This document shows, one piece after another, positions 6,675 through 15,678 of a stretch of DNA of 64,000 nucleotides. Position 1 is the first letter of the stretch. Each line of letters opens with the position of its first letter. A program made the position numbers and the translations under genes. Below the pieces are notes generated by a model. The model saw only the letters and a list, made by a program, of their open reading frames with translations. It ran no database searches and was not told the DNA's origin. The stretch lies in the NCBI GenBank assembly GCA_036510655.1, contig DATCDQ010000081.1, positions 1-64,000 of the forward strand, written 5' to 3'. The DNA is from Rathayibacter_A sp036510655 (GTDB taxonomy: Bacteria; Actinomycetota; Actinomycetes; Actinomycetales; Microbacteriaceae).

Positions 6675-8087
6675 CTACGCGACGTAGCCGTCGGCGATGC
6701 TCAGCGCAGCCTCGATCGCGGCAAGGCCCTGGCGCAACTCGTCTTCAGCGATGATCAGCGGCGGTGCGACGTGAATGCCGTTGAAATGGACGAACGGCCA
6801 GACACCCGCATCCTTGATCGCTGCGGCGACCGCCGTCATCGGTGCGGCAGCTTCACCGGTCGCGTTGAACGGCACGAGCGGCTCGCGCGTGTCCCTCGAC
6901 CGCACCAGCTCGACCGCCCAGAAGAACCCACGACCGCGCACATCGCCGATCGACGGATGCTTCGTAGCCCAGCTGCGAAGCTCCGGCTCGATCACGCGAG
7001 CGCCTAGGTCGCGCACGCGCTCCAGGATGCCATCGCGCTCGAACACCTCGAACGTCGCGACCCCGGCAGCACACGCCAGCGGATGCCCGGAGTAGGTCAG
7101 CCCACCCGGGAACACGCGATCGTCGAAGGAGTGCGCGATCGCGTCCGAAATGACGACGCCGCCGAGCGGCACATAACCGGAGTTCACGCCCTTCGCGAAG
7201 CTGATCAGGTCGGGCACGACGTCGAAAGCGTTGACTGCGAACCACTCGCCGATCCGCCCGAAACCGACCATGACCTCGTCGGCGATGTAAACGATGCCGT
7301 ACGTGTCGCACAGGGCGCGCACACCGGCGAGGTAGCCGGGTGGCGGCACGAGCACGCCGTTCGTACCGACGACCGTCTCGATGATGATCGCCGCAATCGT
7401 CGTCGCGCCCTCGAGAACGATGACGCTCTCGAGGTGCTCGAGCGCGCGCTGCGTCTCCTCTTCCTGAGTGGTCGCATGGAACGCCGAGCGATACAGGTAC
7501 GGCCCGAAGAAGTGCGCGACCGACCCGTCACTCGGCTCGTTCGCCCAGCGACGCGGGTCACCGGTCAACGAAATCGCGGTGGCCGTGCTGCCGTGGTATG
7601 ACCGGTACATCGACAGCACTTTGCGGCGCCCGGTGAACTGCCGGGCCATCCGCACGGCGTATTCGTTGGCATCCGCCCCGCCGTTGGTGAAGAACACCTT
7701 GTTCATTCCGTCCGGCGCCTTCTCGGTGATGCGGCGGGCAAGCTCGCCGCGCACGTCGTTGGCCAGCGCCGGCTGGATCGTGGAGAGCCGGCCCGCCTGC
7801 TGCTGGATCGCCGCAACCAAATGCGGATGCTGGTGCCCCAGGTTCAGGTTCACCAACTGCGACGAGAAGTCCAGATACGCGTTGCCCGCGTAATCCCAGA
7901 ACGTCGAGCCTGCCGCAGCCGCGATCGGCAGCGGGTCGATCTGTGCTTGCGCACTCCAGGAATGGAAGACGTGCCCGCGGTCGTCGGTACGCACCTGCGC
8001 CTCGGCGGAGGCATCCGGGAGCGAGTGCGAAGCACCATGGCGATCGGTGTATTCGGCCGTCGTCAGTTCGTCAGTAATTGTGGTCAT
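6675..8087 (-). CDS. Class III (omega) aminotransferase
   Basis: PLP-dependent aminotransferase of 470 residues, family of taurine-, beta-alanine- and omega-amino-acid:pyruvate transaminases. FFTNGGADANEYAVRMAR binds the cofactor phosphate, IADEVMVGFGRIGEWFA holds the cofactor-ring Asp, and SFAKGVNSGYVPLGG carries the Schiff-base Lys at about 299. ATG at 8087 follows GGAAGGA at a normal distance. It lies downstream of the methylmalonate-semialdehyde dehydrogenase on the same strand, 83 bp apart with a palindromic repeat between. A transaminase making malonate semialdehyde (from beta-alanine) or another semialdehyde for that dehydrogenase is the simplest reading; substrate remains inferred. 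Confidence 0.85.
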   Translation of the reverse strand: MTTITDELTTAEYTDRHGASHSLPDASAEAQVRTDDRGHVFHSWSAQAQIDPLPIAAAAGSTFWDYAGNAYLDFSSQLVNLNLGHQHPHLVAAIQQQAGRLSTIQPALANDVRGELARRITEKAPDGMNKVFFTNGGADANEYAVRMARQFTGRRKVLSMYRSYHGSTATAISLTGDPRRWANEPSDGSVAHFFGPYLYRSAFHATTQEEETQRALEHLESVIVLEGATTIAAIIIETVVGTNGVLVPPPGYLAGVRALCDTYGIVYIADEVMVGFGRIGEWFAVNAFDVVPDLISFAKGVNSGYVPLGGVVISDAIAHSFDDRVFPGGLTYSGHPLACAAGVATFEVFERDGILERVRDLGARVIEPELRSWATKHPSIGDVRGRGFFWAVELVRSRDTREPLVPFNATGEAAAPMTAVAAAIKDAGVWPFVHFNGIHVAPPLIIAEDELRQGLAAIEAALSIADGYVA

Positions 8088-8104
8088 GAATGGTCCTTCC
8101 GATT

Positions 8105-8165
8105 CGTTGGTCGAGGCCGGGGTCTCGATACGCGCGCTCGTTCCTCGCGCGCTACTCGACCAACG
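8105..8165. repeat. Dispersed palindrome of the GGTCTCGATACG/CTACTCGACC type, copy 1
   Basis: Arms CGTTGGTCGAG (8105-8115) and CTCGACCAACG (8155-8165) are perfectly complementary; the interior contains GGTCTCGATACGCGCGCTCG. A related, longer copy is at 33402-33518. It sits between two co-directional genes of one operon. Confidence 0.85.
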
Positions 8166-8170
8166 GGCTA

Positions 8171-9655
8171 TTAGTGGTTACGGGGGAAGCCGAGGTCGAT
8201 TTGCGACTCGGACGGGTCGGGCCAGCGGCTCGTGATCACCTTGCTACGTGTGTAGAAGTTGATCGACTCCGGGCCGTAGATATGCGTGTCTCCGAACAGC
8301 GAGTTTTTCCAGCCGCCGAACGAGAACGATCCGACCGGGGTCGGGATCGGCACGTTGATGCCGACCATGCCGACCTGGATGTCGAACTCGAATTGGCGGG
8401 CAGCTCCGCCGTCACGGGTGAAAAGTGCGACGCCGTTTCCGTACGGGTTGCTGTTGATCAGCTCGACGGCCTCATCGAACGTATTCACGCGCACGACGGC
8501 GAGCACCGGGCCGAAGATCTCCTCGGTGTACACCTTCATGTCGGTGCTGACCTGGTCCAGCAGCGTGAGGCCGATGAAGAAGCCGTCGTTGTCGAACTTT
8601 TGGTCGAGGCCCGACACGACTACCTTTGCGCCCTCGGCCGGTGCACCCTCGACGTAGGAGGCGACTTTGTCGCGGTGAGCTTGGGTAATGAGCGGACCCA
8701 TTTCGCTTCCGGCATCCGTGCCCGCGCCGATCTTCAGGGCGGGGATGCGGCTTCGGATGGCTTCGATCAGCGGATCCGCGCTGTCGCCGACCGCGACCAG
8801 TACGCTGACCGCCATGCAACGCTCGCCGGCTGAGCCGTATGCGGCGGAGATGGCGGCGTCAGCGGCGGCGTCGATGTCTGCGTCGGGCAGAACGACCATG
8901 TGGTTCTTCGCTCCGCCGAGTGCCTGCACGCGCTTGCCGTTCGCGGCGGCGCGGGTGTAAATGGCGCGTGCAATCGGGGTCGAGCCGACGAAGCTGACGG
9001 CATCGACATCCGGGCTGCCCAAGATGGTGTCGACGGCGACCTTGTCACCGTGCACAACGTTGAGAACACCGGCGGGCACGCCGGCCTCGAGGAAGATCTT
9101 CGCCAGCAGAACGGATGCCGACGGGTCCTTCTCGCTCGGCTTGAGCACGACGGTGTTGCCGCAGGCGATAGCACTGGCGATCATCCAGAGCGGCACCATG
9201 GCCGGGAAGTTGAAGGGCGTGATACAGCCGACGACGCCGACCGGCTCCTTGACACTGTGCACGTCGATGCCGCCGGAGACCTGCTGGCTGAACTCGCCCT
9301 TCAGCAGGTTCATCAGGCCGGTCGCGAACTCGACGTTCTCGAGGCCGCGCGCGACCTCGCCCGCCGCGTCCGAGAGCACCTTGCCGTGCTCGCTCGTGAC
9401 CGCCGCTGCGACCTCGTCCGCGCGCTCGGTGAGCAGCTGGCGGATCTGGAAGAAGATGTGGGAGCGTCTTGTGAGGCTCATCGAGCGCCATGCCGGCAGG
9501 GCAGCACGGGCGGCCGCGATGGCGGTCTCGACGTCAGCGACGGAGCCGTAGATGACGTCGTGCTGGTGTTCGCCCGTCGCCGGGTTGTACACGGCGCCAG
9601 TGCGCTCGGGTTCGCCGTATTCTTCGCCGTTGATGAAGTGTCTGATGAGGGCCAC
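8171..9655 (-). CDS. mmsA: Methylmalonate-semialdehyde dehydrogenase (CoA-acylating)
   Basis: NAD- and CoA-dependent aldehyde dehydrogenase of 494 residues, converting methylmalonate or malonate semialdehyde to propionyl- or acetyl-CoA with CO2 release. Features include TPFNFPAMVPLWM, KPSEKDPSAS, GGAKNHMVV (lacking the usual ALDH general-base Glu, as typical of this subfamily), the catalytic Cys280 in SAGERCMAVS, and VGINVPIPTPVGSFSFGGWK. The GTG at 9655 is preferred because AAAGGA precedes it and family homology (ALIRHFINGE) starts there; the open frame extends to 9979 without homology. First gene of the operon with the aminotransferase, divergent from the PucR-type regulator 131 bp away. 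Confidence 0.9.
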   Translation of the reverse strand: MALIRHFINGEEYGEPERTGAVYNPATGEHQHDVIYGSVADVETAIAAARAALPAWRSMSLTRRSHIFFQIRQLLTERADEVAAAVTSEHGKVLSDAAGEVARGLENVEFATGLMNLLKGEFSQQVSGGIDVHSVKEPVGVVGCITPFNFPAMVPLWMIASAIACGNTVVLKPSEKDPSASVLLAKIFLEAGVPAGVLNVVHGDKVAVDTILGSPDVDAVSFVGSTPIARAIYTRAAANGKRVQALGGAKNHMVVLPDADIDAAADAAISAAYGSAGERCMAVSVLVAVGDSADPLIEAIRSRIPALKIGAGTDAGSEMGPLITQAHRDKVASYVEGAPAEGAKVVVSGLDQKFDNDGFFIGLTLLDQVSTDMKVYTEEIFGPVLAVVRVNTFDEAVELINSNPYGNGVALFTRDGGAARQFEFDIQVGMVGINVPIPTPVGSFSFGGWKNSLFGDTHIYGPESINFYTRSKVITSRWPDPSESQIDLGFPRNH

Positions 9656-9786
9656 GTTGATTCCTTTTCTTCGTTGGCGGATTCGATCCCGTCCAATATG
9701 CGAGATATCGCGATGCGCGGACATTTTGACCGATGCACGGCGTAGGCTGTTAAGCCAATGATCGCACCGCAATCGAGGGAGTGAGA

Positions 9787-11451
9787 GTGCCAGATCGTCA
9801 CGGCTTTCCGTTGCATCAAACACATCGTCCGGACCCGGAGAGCACCGCAGCCGCCGCCCTTCCGACCATTGCGGATGTGTTGCGGCTCGATGCGATGACG
9901 GTGGCGGCACCCGAGGTGCTCGCGGGCCGCAGTGGGCTTGAGCGGCCTGTGCGCTGGGTGCACGTGACGGAGACCGCAAGTGTCGCCGGCTTGGTCAGTG
10001 GTGGTGAGTTGCTGCTGTCGACCGGCGTCGGCTGGCCGCAGGACGAGCGCGACCTGGTCCGTTACATCGACGAGGTCGATCGAGCGGGTGTGGCAGGGCT
10101 CGTGCTCGAACTCGGCAGACGATACGCCCTCGCACCCGAGCCGCTGGTTTCCGCGTGCGCTGAACGCGGCATTCCCCTCATCGCGTTGCACCGCGAGGCC
10201 CGTTTCATCGCGATCACCGAGGCGGTGCACAGTCGGATCATTGCGGATCAGATGAACGCGCTCCGCGCGAGGGACGACATCCACGCGCTGTTTACCGAAT
10301 TGAGCCTGCGCGGCAGCCCTGCTGATTTCATCGTCGAGCAGGTCGGACAGGTGCTCGGCGCTCCGGTTGTGCTCGAGGATCTGGCTCATCGGGTGATTGC
10401 TGCCGCCGTGCGCGAGGCAGACGGCGACGTGCTCGCCGGCTGGGAACAGGCTTCGCGTGCCGCGCATCGGGCGGTTCAGGCCGGCGGCTCAGGCACCAAC
10501 TGGCTCATCGTGCCGGTCGAGGCGCGCGGAACCCGCTGGGGCTACCTGGTGGCATTGCCCGGCAAGGCGCATCCGGCCGGCCGGTCCAACGTGCTGGAGC
10601 AGGGCGCCGTAGCCCTGGCGCTCAGCAGACTCGCCGACAGAGACGAAGGCGAGTGGCTGCGGCACAGCCATCAGGCGCTGCTGGCAACGCTGCTGGGTGG
10701 CCGGTATCGCAGCGAAGTCGGTCTGCAAGCGCGGTTCGAAGCAGCAGGGTTGCCGATCGGCGATCGGCGGCTGATCGGTATCGCCGTGGCCGGCGCAGCG
10801 GTGGCCGGCGACCTGGTGGGACCGGCCGTTGGCCCATCGAGCGCTCAGTTGCGGGATGCCGCGCGAGACATCGGTGCGGAGGCTGTCGCAGGCACCAGCA
10901 CGGATGCCCCGGGCTCGCTGATCGCGATCCTCTCGTTTCCGCGCCGCGAACGCGTCGACGATCGCACGATCGACGTGTTCGTGCGAGCGCTCGCCGCGTC
11001 CGCGGGCACGCGCGATCTGTCGCTGGCGCTGGGAAGCGAGGCATACGACATCCGGGGGGTGCTTGCATCGCTGGACGAAGCGCGAGAACTGCTCGCGAGA
11101 CGCGTTCGAGCACGTGGCATCGCGGTGTATCGCGCCGAAAGCCGACCGCTTTTGCGGTTGATCGCATCGTTCGCGGATGACCCGCGGCTACAAGCGCACA
11201 GCGAACAGATGCTGCGCCCACTGATCGAATACGACATGGCCAACGGCGGCGACCTGCTGGACGTGCTGGCGGCGTATGCGGAGCATCCGGGCAATCGAAC
11301 ACGGGCGGCAACGGCAAGCCATATCTCGCGTTCCGTGTTCTATCAGCGCATCGCACTGATCGAGGACCTGCTCGACGCCGACCTCGACGACGGCGAAACG
11401 GTCAGCGCGCTGCACGCGGCTTTGCTGGCGCGGCGGCGCACCGTCCGCTGA
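9787..11451 (+). CDS. PucR-family transcriptional regulator
   Basis: A 554-residue regulator: N-terminal PucR ligand domain (TIADVLRLDAMTVAAPEVL, then VRWVHVTETASVAGLVSGGE at about residues 50-70), a central GGDEF-like region, and a C-terminal helix-turn-helix (NRTRAATASHISRSVFYQRI). These regulators control nitrogen-compound catabolism such as purines, amino acids and GABA. The GTG at 9787 is preferred over the GTG at 9781 because GAGGGA (9775-9780) is at working distance only from the former. It is divergent from mmsA and the aminotransferase and most likely regulates them. Confidence 0.85.
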   Translation: MPDRHGFPLHQTHRPDPESTAAAALPTIADVLRLDAMTVAAPEVLAGRSGLERPVRWVHVTETASVAGLVSGGELLLSTGVGWPQDERDLVRYIDEVDRAGVAGLVLELGRRYALAPEPLVSACAERGIPLIALHREARFIAITEAVHSRIIADQMNALRARDDIHALFTELSLRGSPADFIVEQVGQVLGAPVVLEDLAHRVIAAAVREADGDVLAGWEQASRAAHRAVQAGGSGTNWLIVPVEARGTRWGYLVALPGKAHPAGRSNVLEQGAVALALSRLADRDEGEWLRHSHQALLATLLGGRYRSEVGLQARFEAAGLPIGDRRLIGIAVAGAAVAGDLVGPAVGPSSAQLRDAARDIGAEAVAGTSTDAPGSLIAILSFPRRERVDDRTIDVFVRALAASAGTRDLSLALGSEAYDIRGVLASLDEARELLARRVRARGIAVYRAESRPLLRLIASFADDPRLQAHSEQMLRPLIEYDMANGGDLLDVLAAYAEHPGNRTRAATASHISRSVFYQRIALIEDLLDADLDDGETVSALHAALLARRRTVR

Positions 11452-11509
11452 CGGATGAGCAGGTACTGAGTGAATCGCGTCGCACCATACCGTCGGCAAG
11501 CCGGGGCGT

Positions 11510-12283
11510 TCAGCGCTTCGGGTGATGCAGGAACGAGGCAAGCCGGTGCGGGAATTCCTGCGAGTCTGCCGTGTCCACATCAGTGAAGCTTCTGGCCGCT
11601 TGTGTCAAGGGGGCGAGCCCCTGGTTCACTGCCGTTTTCGCGGCGCGCAATGAGGCCGCCGATTGTGCTGCCCAGCGACTCAGCAGATCGTTCAGTGTCT
11701 TCTCGAGCTGTGCCGTGGCAACCGATGTGGTGATTAATCCCATCCCACACGCCTGGGCGGAGGTCAACAATCGTCCGTTGTAGAGCAGGTTCTTCGTTCG
11801 TGAGGGCCCGATCCGGAGCGACATCCGGGTGGCGAACGCAGCCGGAACGAGAATGCCCAGCTGAGCGGTCGGCATGCCGATCCTGGCTGAATCGGTCATC
11901 AGCTGAACGTCGCAGGCGAGAGCCAGTTGGCATCCGCCGCCGGCTGCGATGCCCTCGACGACCGCTACGGTGGGAACAGGGATGGCCTCGATCGCCTGCA
12001 ACGCGGCTTCGATCTCGGCAAAGCTTTCGCTGACCTCTTCCAGAGGGATGCCGGCCCATTCCCTCAGGTCGGAACCGGAAGAGAACGTGCCGCCTTCGCC
12101 TCGGATCACGACAGCTTGCAGCGAGGCGAGCGTGGCAAGTGCGAGCGCCGATCGTTCGAGGTCACGCCACTCTTCTCGGCCCATGGCATTGAAGCGGGCG
12201 CCCGTGCCGACGGTGAGCGTCGCCACCGACTCGGCCGCGTCGAAGGCCACTGCGCCCGGGATCGCGTTCGATGACGGCGTCAT
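11510..12283 (-). CDS. Crotonase-fold protein lacking both hydratase glutamates
   Basis: A 257-residue member of the enoyl-CoA hydratase/isomerase superfamily. The oxyanion-hole segments are present (GGTFSSGSDLREW and GIAAGGGCQLALACD). The two catalytic glutamates of true enoyl-CoA hydratase are replaced: the Glu of GGGCEL is Gln119, and the Glu of QPEILLG is Thr139 (MPTAQLG). Normal water addition is therefore unlikely; isomerase, racemase, thioesterase or decarboxylase chemistry is possible. Its start overlaps the stop of the preceding CoA-transferase by 4 bp, so the two are translationally coupled and probably act on the same CoA ester. Confidence 0.8.
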   Translation of the reverse strand: MTPSSNAIPGAVAFDAAESVATLTVGTGARFNAMGREEWRDLERSALALATLASLQAVVIRGEGGTFSSGSDLREWAGIPLEEVSESFAEIEAALQAIEAIPVPTVAVVEGIAAGGGCQLALACDVQLMTDSARIGMPTAQLGILVPAAFATRMSLRIGPSRTKNLLYNGRLLTSAQACGMGLITTSVATAQLEKTLNDLLSRWAAQSAASLRAAKTAVNQGLAPLTQAARSFTDVDTADSQEFPHRLASFLHHPKR

Positions 12284-13512
12284 TGCACCGCGCCCGCCTC
12301 ATACAGCGCAGTGATCTCCCCCAAATCGAATCCCAGCTCGGCCAGCACCTCATGCGTGTGCTGGCCGAGTAGGGGCGGCGCGCTCTTGACTGCGGCCGGA
12401 GTGCGAGTGAGGCGGATCGGGCAGTTGACCGCGTTGATGGTCCCTGCGGTCGGATGCTGCATCTCAGCGACCATGCCGCGGGAGAGCACCTGCGGATCGG
12501 CCAGCGCCTGATCGACTGTTTGGATCGGTCCGACCGGCACTCCGAATTCATTGAGCGCGTCCACCCACTCGCCGGTTGTCCGAGTCACGAGGATCTGCTC
12601 GAGCAGCGGGATCAGCACGGCTCGATTGCCCACCCGCAACGCATTTGTCAGAAAGCGCTCGTCTGACGCAAGGTCGTTCCGCCCGATCGCCGACGTGAAG
12701 CGGTTCCAGAGGCCGTCGTTTCCGACCGCGACCATGACGTAGCCGTCCGACGACGCGAACGCCTGGTATGGCGCGATCGTGGGGTGTGCCGAGCCGTATC
12801 GCTGTGGCACATTTCCGTTCGCGAAGTAGCCGCTAGAGACGTAGGTGAGCCAGGCAACGGATCCATCCAACAGACTGATGTCGACCCACTGACCGTGACC
12901 GGTTCGCTGCTTCTCGTGAAGTGCCGCAAGGATGCCGATGGTCGCCCACATTCCCGCCGCCAGGTCTGCGCTGCTGACACCCACTCGAACCGGAGGTCCG
13001 TCGGACTCGCCCGTCACGCTCATGATTCCGCTTCGTGCCTGCGCGATCGCGTCATAGCCGGCCCTAGCAGCATCCGGGCCGGTCTGTCCATAGCCGCTGA
13101 TAGACGCGTATACCAGACCGGGGTTCGCTTGCGAGAGCTCATCGAAGCCGAACCCCAGGCGAGCGGCCGTGCCGGGCCGGAAGTTCTCGACCACCACGTC
13201 GGCCCTCATGGCGAGTTTCCACACGACCTCCCGGCCCTTCGACGACTTGAGGTCCACGGCCAGGCTGCGCTTATTGCGGTTGACCGCCAGAAAGTACGCG
13301 GCCTGGTCGCCTTGGAAGGGGGGACCCCACTGTCTGGTGTCGTCACCAGTGCCGGGCTGTTCGATCTTGATCACGTCTGCGCCGAGATCGGCCAACGTCA
13401 TCGTGGCGAACGGGCCGGAGAGTATCCGGGTGAGGTCCACCACCAATAAGTCCTGCAACGCTCCAGTCGGCGCACCGGCCGCAGGCGTATCGTGCACGTT
13501 CGCATCCGTCAT
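12280..13512 (-). CDS. Class III (CaiB/BaiF) CoA-transferase
   Basis: A 410-residue family III CoA-transferase with LLVVDLTRILSGPFATMTLA, NRNKRSLAVDL, VVENFRPGTAARLG, AGYDAIAQA (probable catalytic Asp154) and GSAHPTIAPYQAF. It resembles the enzyme at 353-1609 but lacks that protein's repeat insertions. It lies between the 3-hydroxyisobutyrate-dehydrogenase-like gene (19 bp upstream) and the crotonase-fold gene (overlapping), a three-gene leftward operon. It presumably charges the acid processed by its neighbours. Confidence 0.85.
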   Translation of the reverse strand: MTDANVHDTPAAGAPTGALQDLLVVDLTRILSGPFATMTLADLGADVIKIEQPGTGDDTRQWGPPFQGDQAAYFLAVNRNKRSLAVDLKSSKGREVVWKLAMRADVVVENFRPGTAARLGFGFDELSQANPGLVYASISGYGQTGPDAARAGYDAIAQARSGIMSVTGESDGPPVRVGVSSADLAAGMWATIGILAALHEKQRTGHGQWVDISLLDGSVAWLTYVSSGYFANGNVPQRYGSAHPTIAPYQAFASSDGYVMVAVGNDGLWNRFTSAIGRNDLASDERFLTNALRVGNRAVLIPLLEQILVTRTTGEWVDALNEFGVPVGPIQTVDQALADPQVLSRGMVAEMQHPTAGTINAVNCPIRLTRTPAAVKSAPPLLGQHTHEVLAELGFDLGEITALYEAGAVQ

Positions 13513-13531
13513 CTGTTTACCGTAGGTGTCA

Positions 13532-14422
13532 TCACAGCGTGCCGTCGACGAGCTTCACGATAATCGAGCAATCTTTACGCGCCTGCCCCGCATCGACCAC
13601 GCGCTGGAACAGTTGCTGCACATGCTCACCGATCTCGAGCGGGGTATCGGTGGCCTTTGCTGCCGCAATGGCCAAGTTGATGTCTTTGTTCGCCAGTTCT
13701 GCCGTGAAGGTTGGCTCGAAGTCCTTATTGGCGGCTGCCGTGGGAACAACCCCCTTGATCGGATACCAGGTGCGCAGCGCCCAACTGTCTCCGGAGGAAA
13801 CCGAGGCGATGTCCCAAAACACCTGCTTGTCCAGCCCGAGACGGTCGGCCAGCACCGCCCCTTCCGCCGTTGCCGCGAGGCTGATGAACAACATCAGGTT
13901 GTTGCAGATTTTGGCCGCTTGCCCGGTGGTGGCGCCCCCGGTCGGAATGATGTTCCCCGCCATCGGACCGAGATAGGCGCTCGTCTCGCGCACCGCAGAC
14001 GGCTCACCGCCGATCATGAACGTGAGCGTCCCGGCTTTGGCGCCGCTGATCCCGCCGGAAACCGGGGCGTCCACGAACCGGAATCCCGCCTCGGCGGCGG
14101 CACGGTGCAATGCCCTGGCGGACTCGATGTCAATGGTAGAGGAATCGACCAGGAGCGTATCCGCGCCAGCGTGGGCGAAGATGCCCTCGTCACCGAAGTA
14201 CACAGCGCGCGCGTGTTCTCCCTTGGGCAGCATCGTGAATACGATTTCAGCACCGGCTACCGCTTCTGCGATGGAGTTGACCGTCGTCACCCCTGCGTCC
14301 CGTGCCGCGGAAAGTGCGTCAGGACTGACATCGAATCCCCGCACCTCGTGCCCGGCGTTGACCATATTCGCCGCCATAGGGCCACCCATGTGCCCCAATC
14401 CGACCCACCCCACGACAGCCAT
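13532..14422 (-). CDS. 3-hydroxyisobutyrate-dehydrogenase-family oxidoreductase
   Basis: A 296-residue beta-hydroxyacid dehydrogenase. It has the Rossmann motif GLGHMGGPMAANMVNAGHEV, a substrate loop DAPVSGGISGAKAGTLTFM and the catalytic Lys171 in GQAAKICNN. Possible reactions are 3-hydroxyisobutyrate to methylmalonate semialdehyde, or tartronate semialdehyde reduction; the sequence alone does not decide. ATG at 14422 follows AAAGGAG at a good distance; the longer open frame has no homology. First gene of the leftward operon, divergent from the LysR regulator, with an operator-like palindrome at 14539-14560 in between. Confidence 0.85.
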   Translation of the reverse strand: MAVVGWVGLGHMGGPMAANMVNAGHEVRGFDVSPDALSAARDAGVTTVNSIAEAVAGAEIVFTMLPKGEHARAVYFGDEGIFAHAGADTLLVDSSTIDIESARALHRAAAEAGFRFVDAPVSGGISGAKAGTLTFMIGGEPSAVRETSAYLGPMAGNIIPTGGATTGQAAKICNNLMLFISLAATAEGAVLADRLGLDKQVFWDIASVSSGDSWALRTWYPIKGVVPTAAANKDFEPTFTAELANKDINLAIAAAKATDTPLEIGEHVQQLFQRVVDAGQARKDCSIIVKLVDGTL

Positions 14423-14538
14423 AGTGCTAGCTCCTTTGCTCGACCTTTGCTCGGCCTTTGCCGCTGTGCGTCGAAGCGCCCCGACGTCAACTTCACAGTC
14501 CCACCCGGCAGAGGTGCAGTCAAGGAGAGAACTCACAG

Positions 14539-14560
14539 GGTGCATGTGCATAAATGCACC
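14539..14560. promoter_or_regulatory. Operator-like palindrome, site 1 of 3 in the catabolic cluster
   Basis: Arms GGTGCAT (14539-14545) and ATGCACC (14554-14560). Within it TGTGC-ATAAA-TGCAC (14545-14559) matches the TGTGC-N5-TGTGC repeats at 18119-18133 and 19433-19447. It lies between the divergent dehydrogenase and LysR genes. Confidence 0.6.
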
Positions 14561-14656
14561 TAGTTGAAATGTCACTTCGCCGGGAAGTCTCTCCGTGTGA
14601 GGGTTGGCTGAGCCCAGTAGGCTCGAGCCAGCACGGACCATATCCAGAAGGAAGTC

Positions 14657-15565
14657 ATGGTTGACTCACGACGGCTGCCGAGCCCCAATGATTTACTCAT
14701 CCTTCTGACCGTGGCGCGTCTGGGCCGGTTCAACGCGGTCGCGGAAGCACTCGGTACAACGCACACCACCATTTCGCGTCGCATACTCGCCCTCGATCGA
14801 GAGCTCGGCGGTCGCACGTTGGAGGGCAGTCCCCGAGGCTGGGAACTCACGGAACTGGGGCGGCATGCGGTCGCTGCGGCCGAATCGATTGAGCTGAATC
14901 TGGCGAAGTTGACCAGTGCCATCAGCAAAAGTCAGGGCGATCTCTCCGGCCTGGTGCGTCTCAGCACCGTCGACGGCTTCGGCACGGAATTCGTTACGCC
15001 GGCCCTGGTGCGACTGCAGCGGGAGCATCCTGACGTCAACGTCGAAGTGTTCAGCGCCACCCGGAGGGTAAACAGAAACCGGTCGGGCGTCGATCTGGAA
15101 GTAGTGGCGGGATGGCCGGGCAATGAAAGCGTTCGGACCGTCTTTCTTACGAACTATTACCTGCGACTCTACGCAAGCCCGCAGTACCTCGAATCCAGGG
15201 GCATGCCGGCGAATTTGAACGAGGTGAGGCAGCACAGCTTCGTCTCCTATGTTGAGTCAGCCCTTGAGGTGCAGGAGATCGGCGCGCGCGCTTTGAGGCT
15301 GCCGGACATGAAGACGACTTTTCAGGCGACCAGCATCTTCGCGCAGAACGAGGCGGTGCGGCAGGGAGCCGGTATCGGGCTGCTCGCCAACTTCATGGTG
15401 AACGGCAGGCCCGGCTTCGTTCCTGTGCTGCATGATGTGTTCCAGCGCCAGCTGCCCATGTGGGCGGCAGCCCGATCGGAGTCGCTTCGATCCCCCGTGG
15501 TCGAAGCTGTGATTATGTCCATCCGACGGGAAGTCGCAGAGCGTCAGAACGTTTTGATCGACTGA
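14657..15565 (+). CDS. LysR-family transcriptional regulator
   Basis: A 302-residue LysR-type regulator. The N-terminal winged helix reads FNAVAEALGTTHTTISRRIL (about residues 25-44), somewhat divergent from the standard AA..L..SQ..VS form. The effector-binding domain follows (GLVRLSTVDGFGTEFVTPAL, QGAGIGLLANFM). The start ATG follows AGAAGGA. It is divergent from the dehydrogenase/CoA-transferase/crotonase operon and co-directional with the maleate-isomerase-like gene. It is the obvious candidate to control the 11.5-21 kb cluster, possibly through the TGTGC repeats. Confidence 0.85.
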   Translation: MVDSRRLPSPNDLLILLTVARLGRFNAVAEALGTTHTTISRRILALDRELGGRTLEGSPRGWELTELGRHAVAAAESIELNLAKLTSAISKSQGDLSGLVRLSTVDGFGTEFVTPALVRLQREHPDVNVEVFSATRRVNRNRSGVDLEVVAGWPGNESVRTVFLTNYYLRLYASPQYLESRGMPANLNEVRQHSFVSYVESALEVQEIGARALRLPDMKTTFQATSIFAQNEAVRQGAGIGLLANFMVNGRPGFVPVLHDVFQRQLPMWAAARSESLRSPVVEAVIMSIRREVAERQNVLID

Positions 15566-15678
15566 AGTCATGCCGACTGAACTCGAGCAGGACTTGACAG
15601 CGCACACCAGGCGTTCAGACTGAAATAGCGCGCTCATCGTCGCTTCGAGGGCGTCTGTCATGGTGAGGAGACGTCGGG

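Noticed and set aside
9656..9979. N-terminal extension of mmsA to 9979
   Set aside because: Overlaps the divergent PucR gene and has no homology; GTG 9655 fits the family and has a ribosome site.
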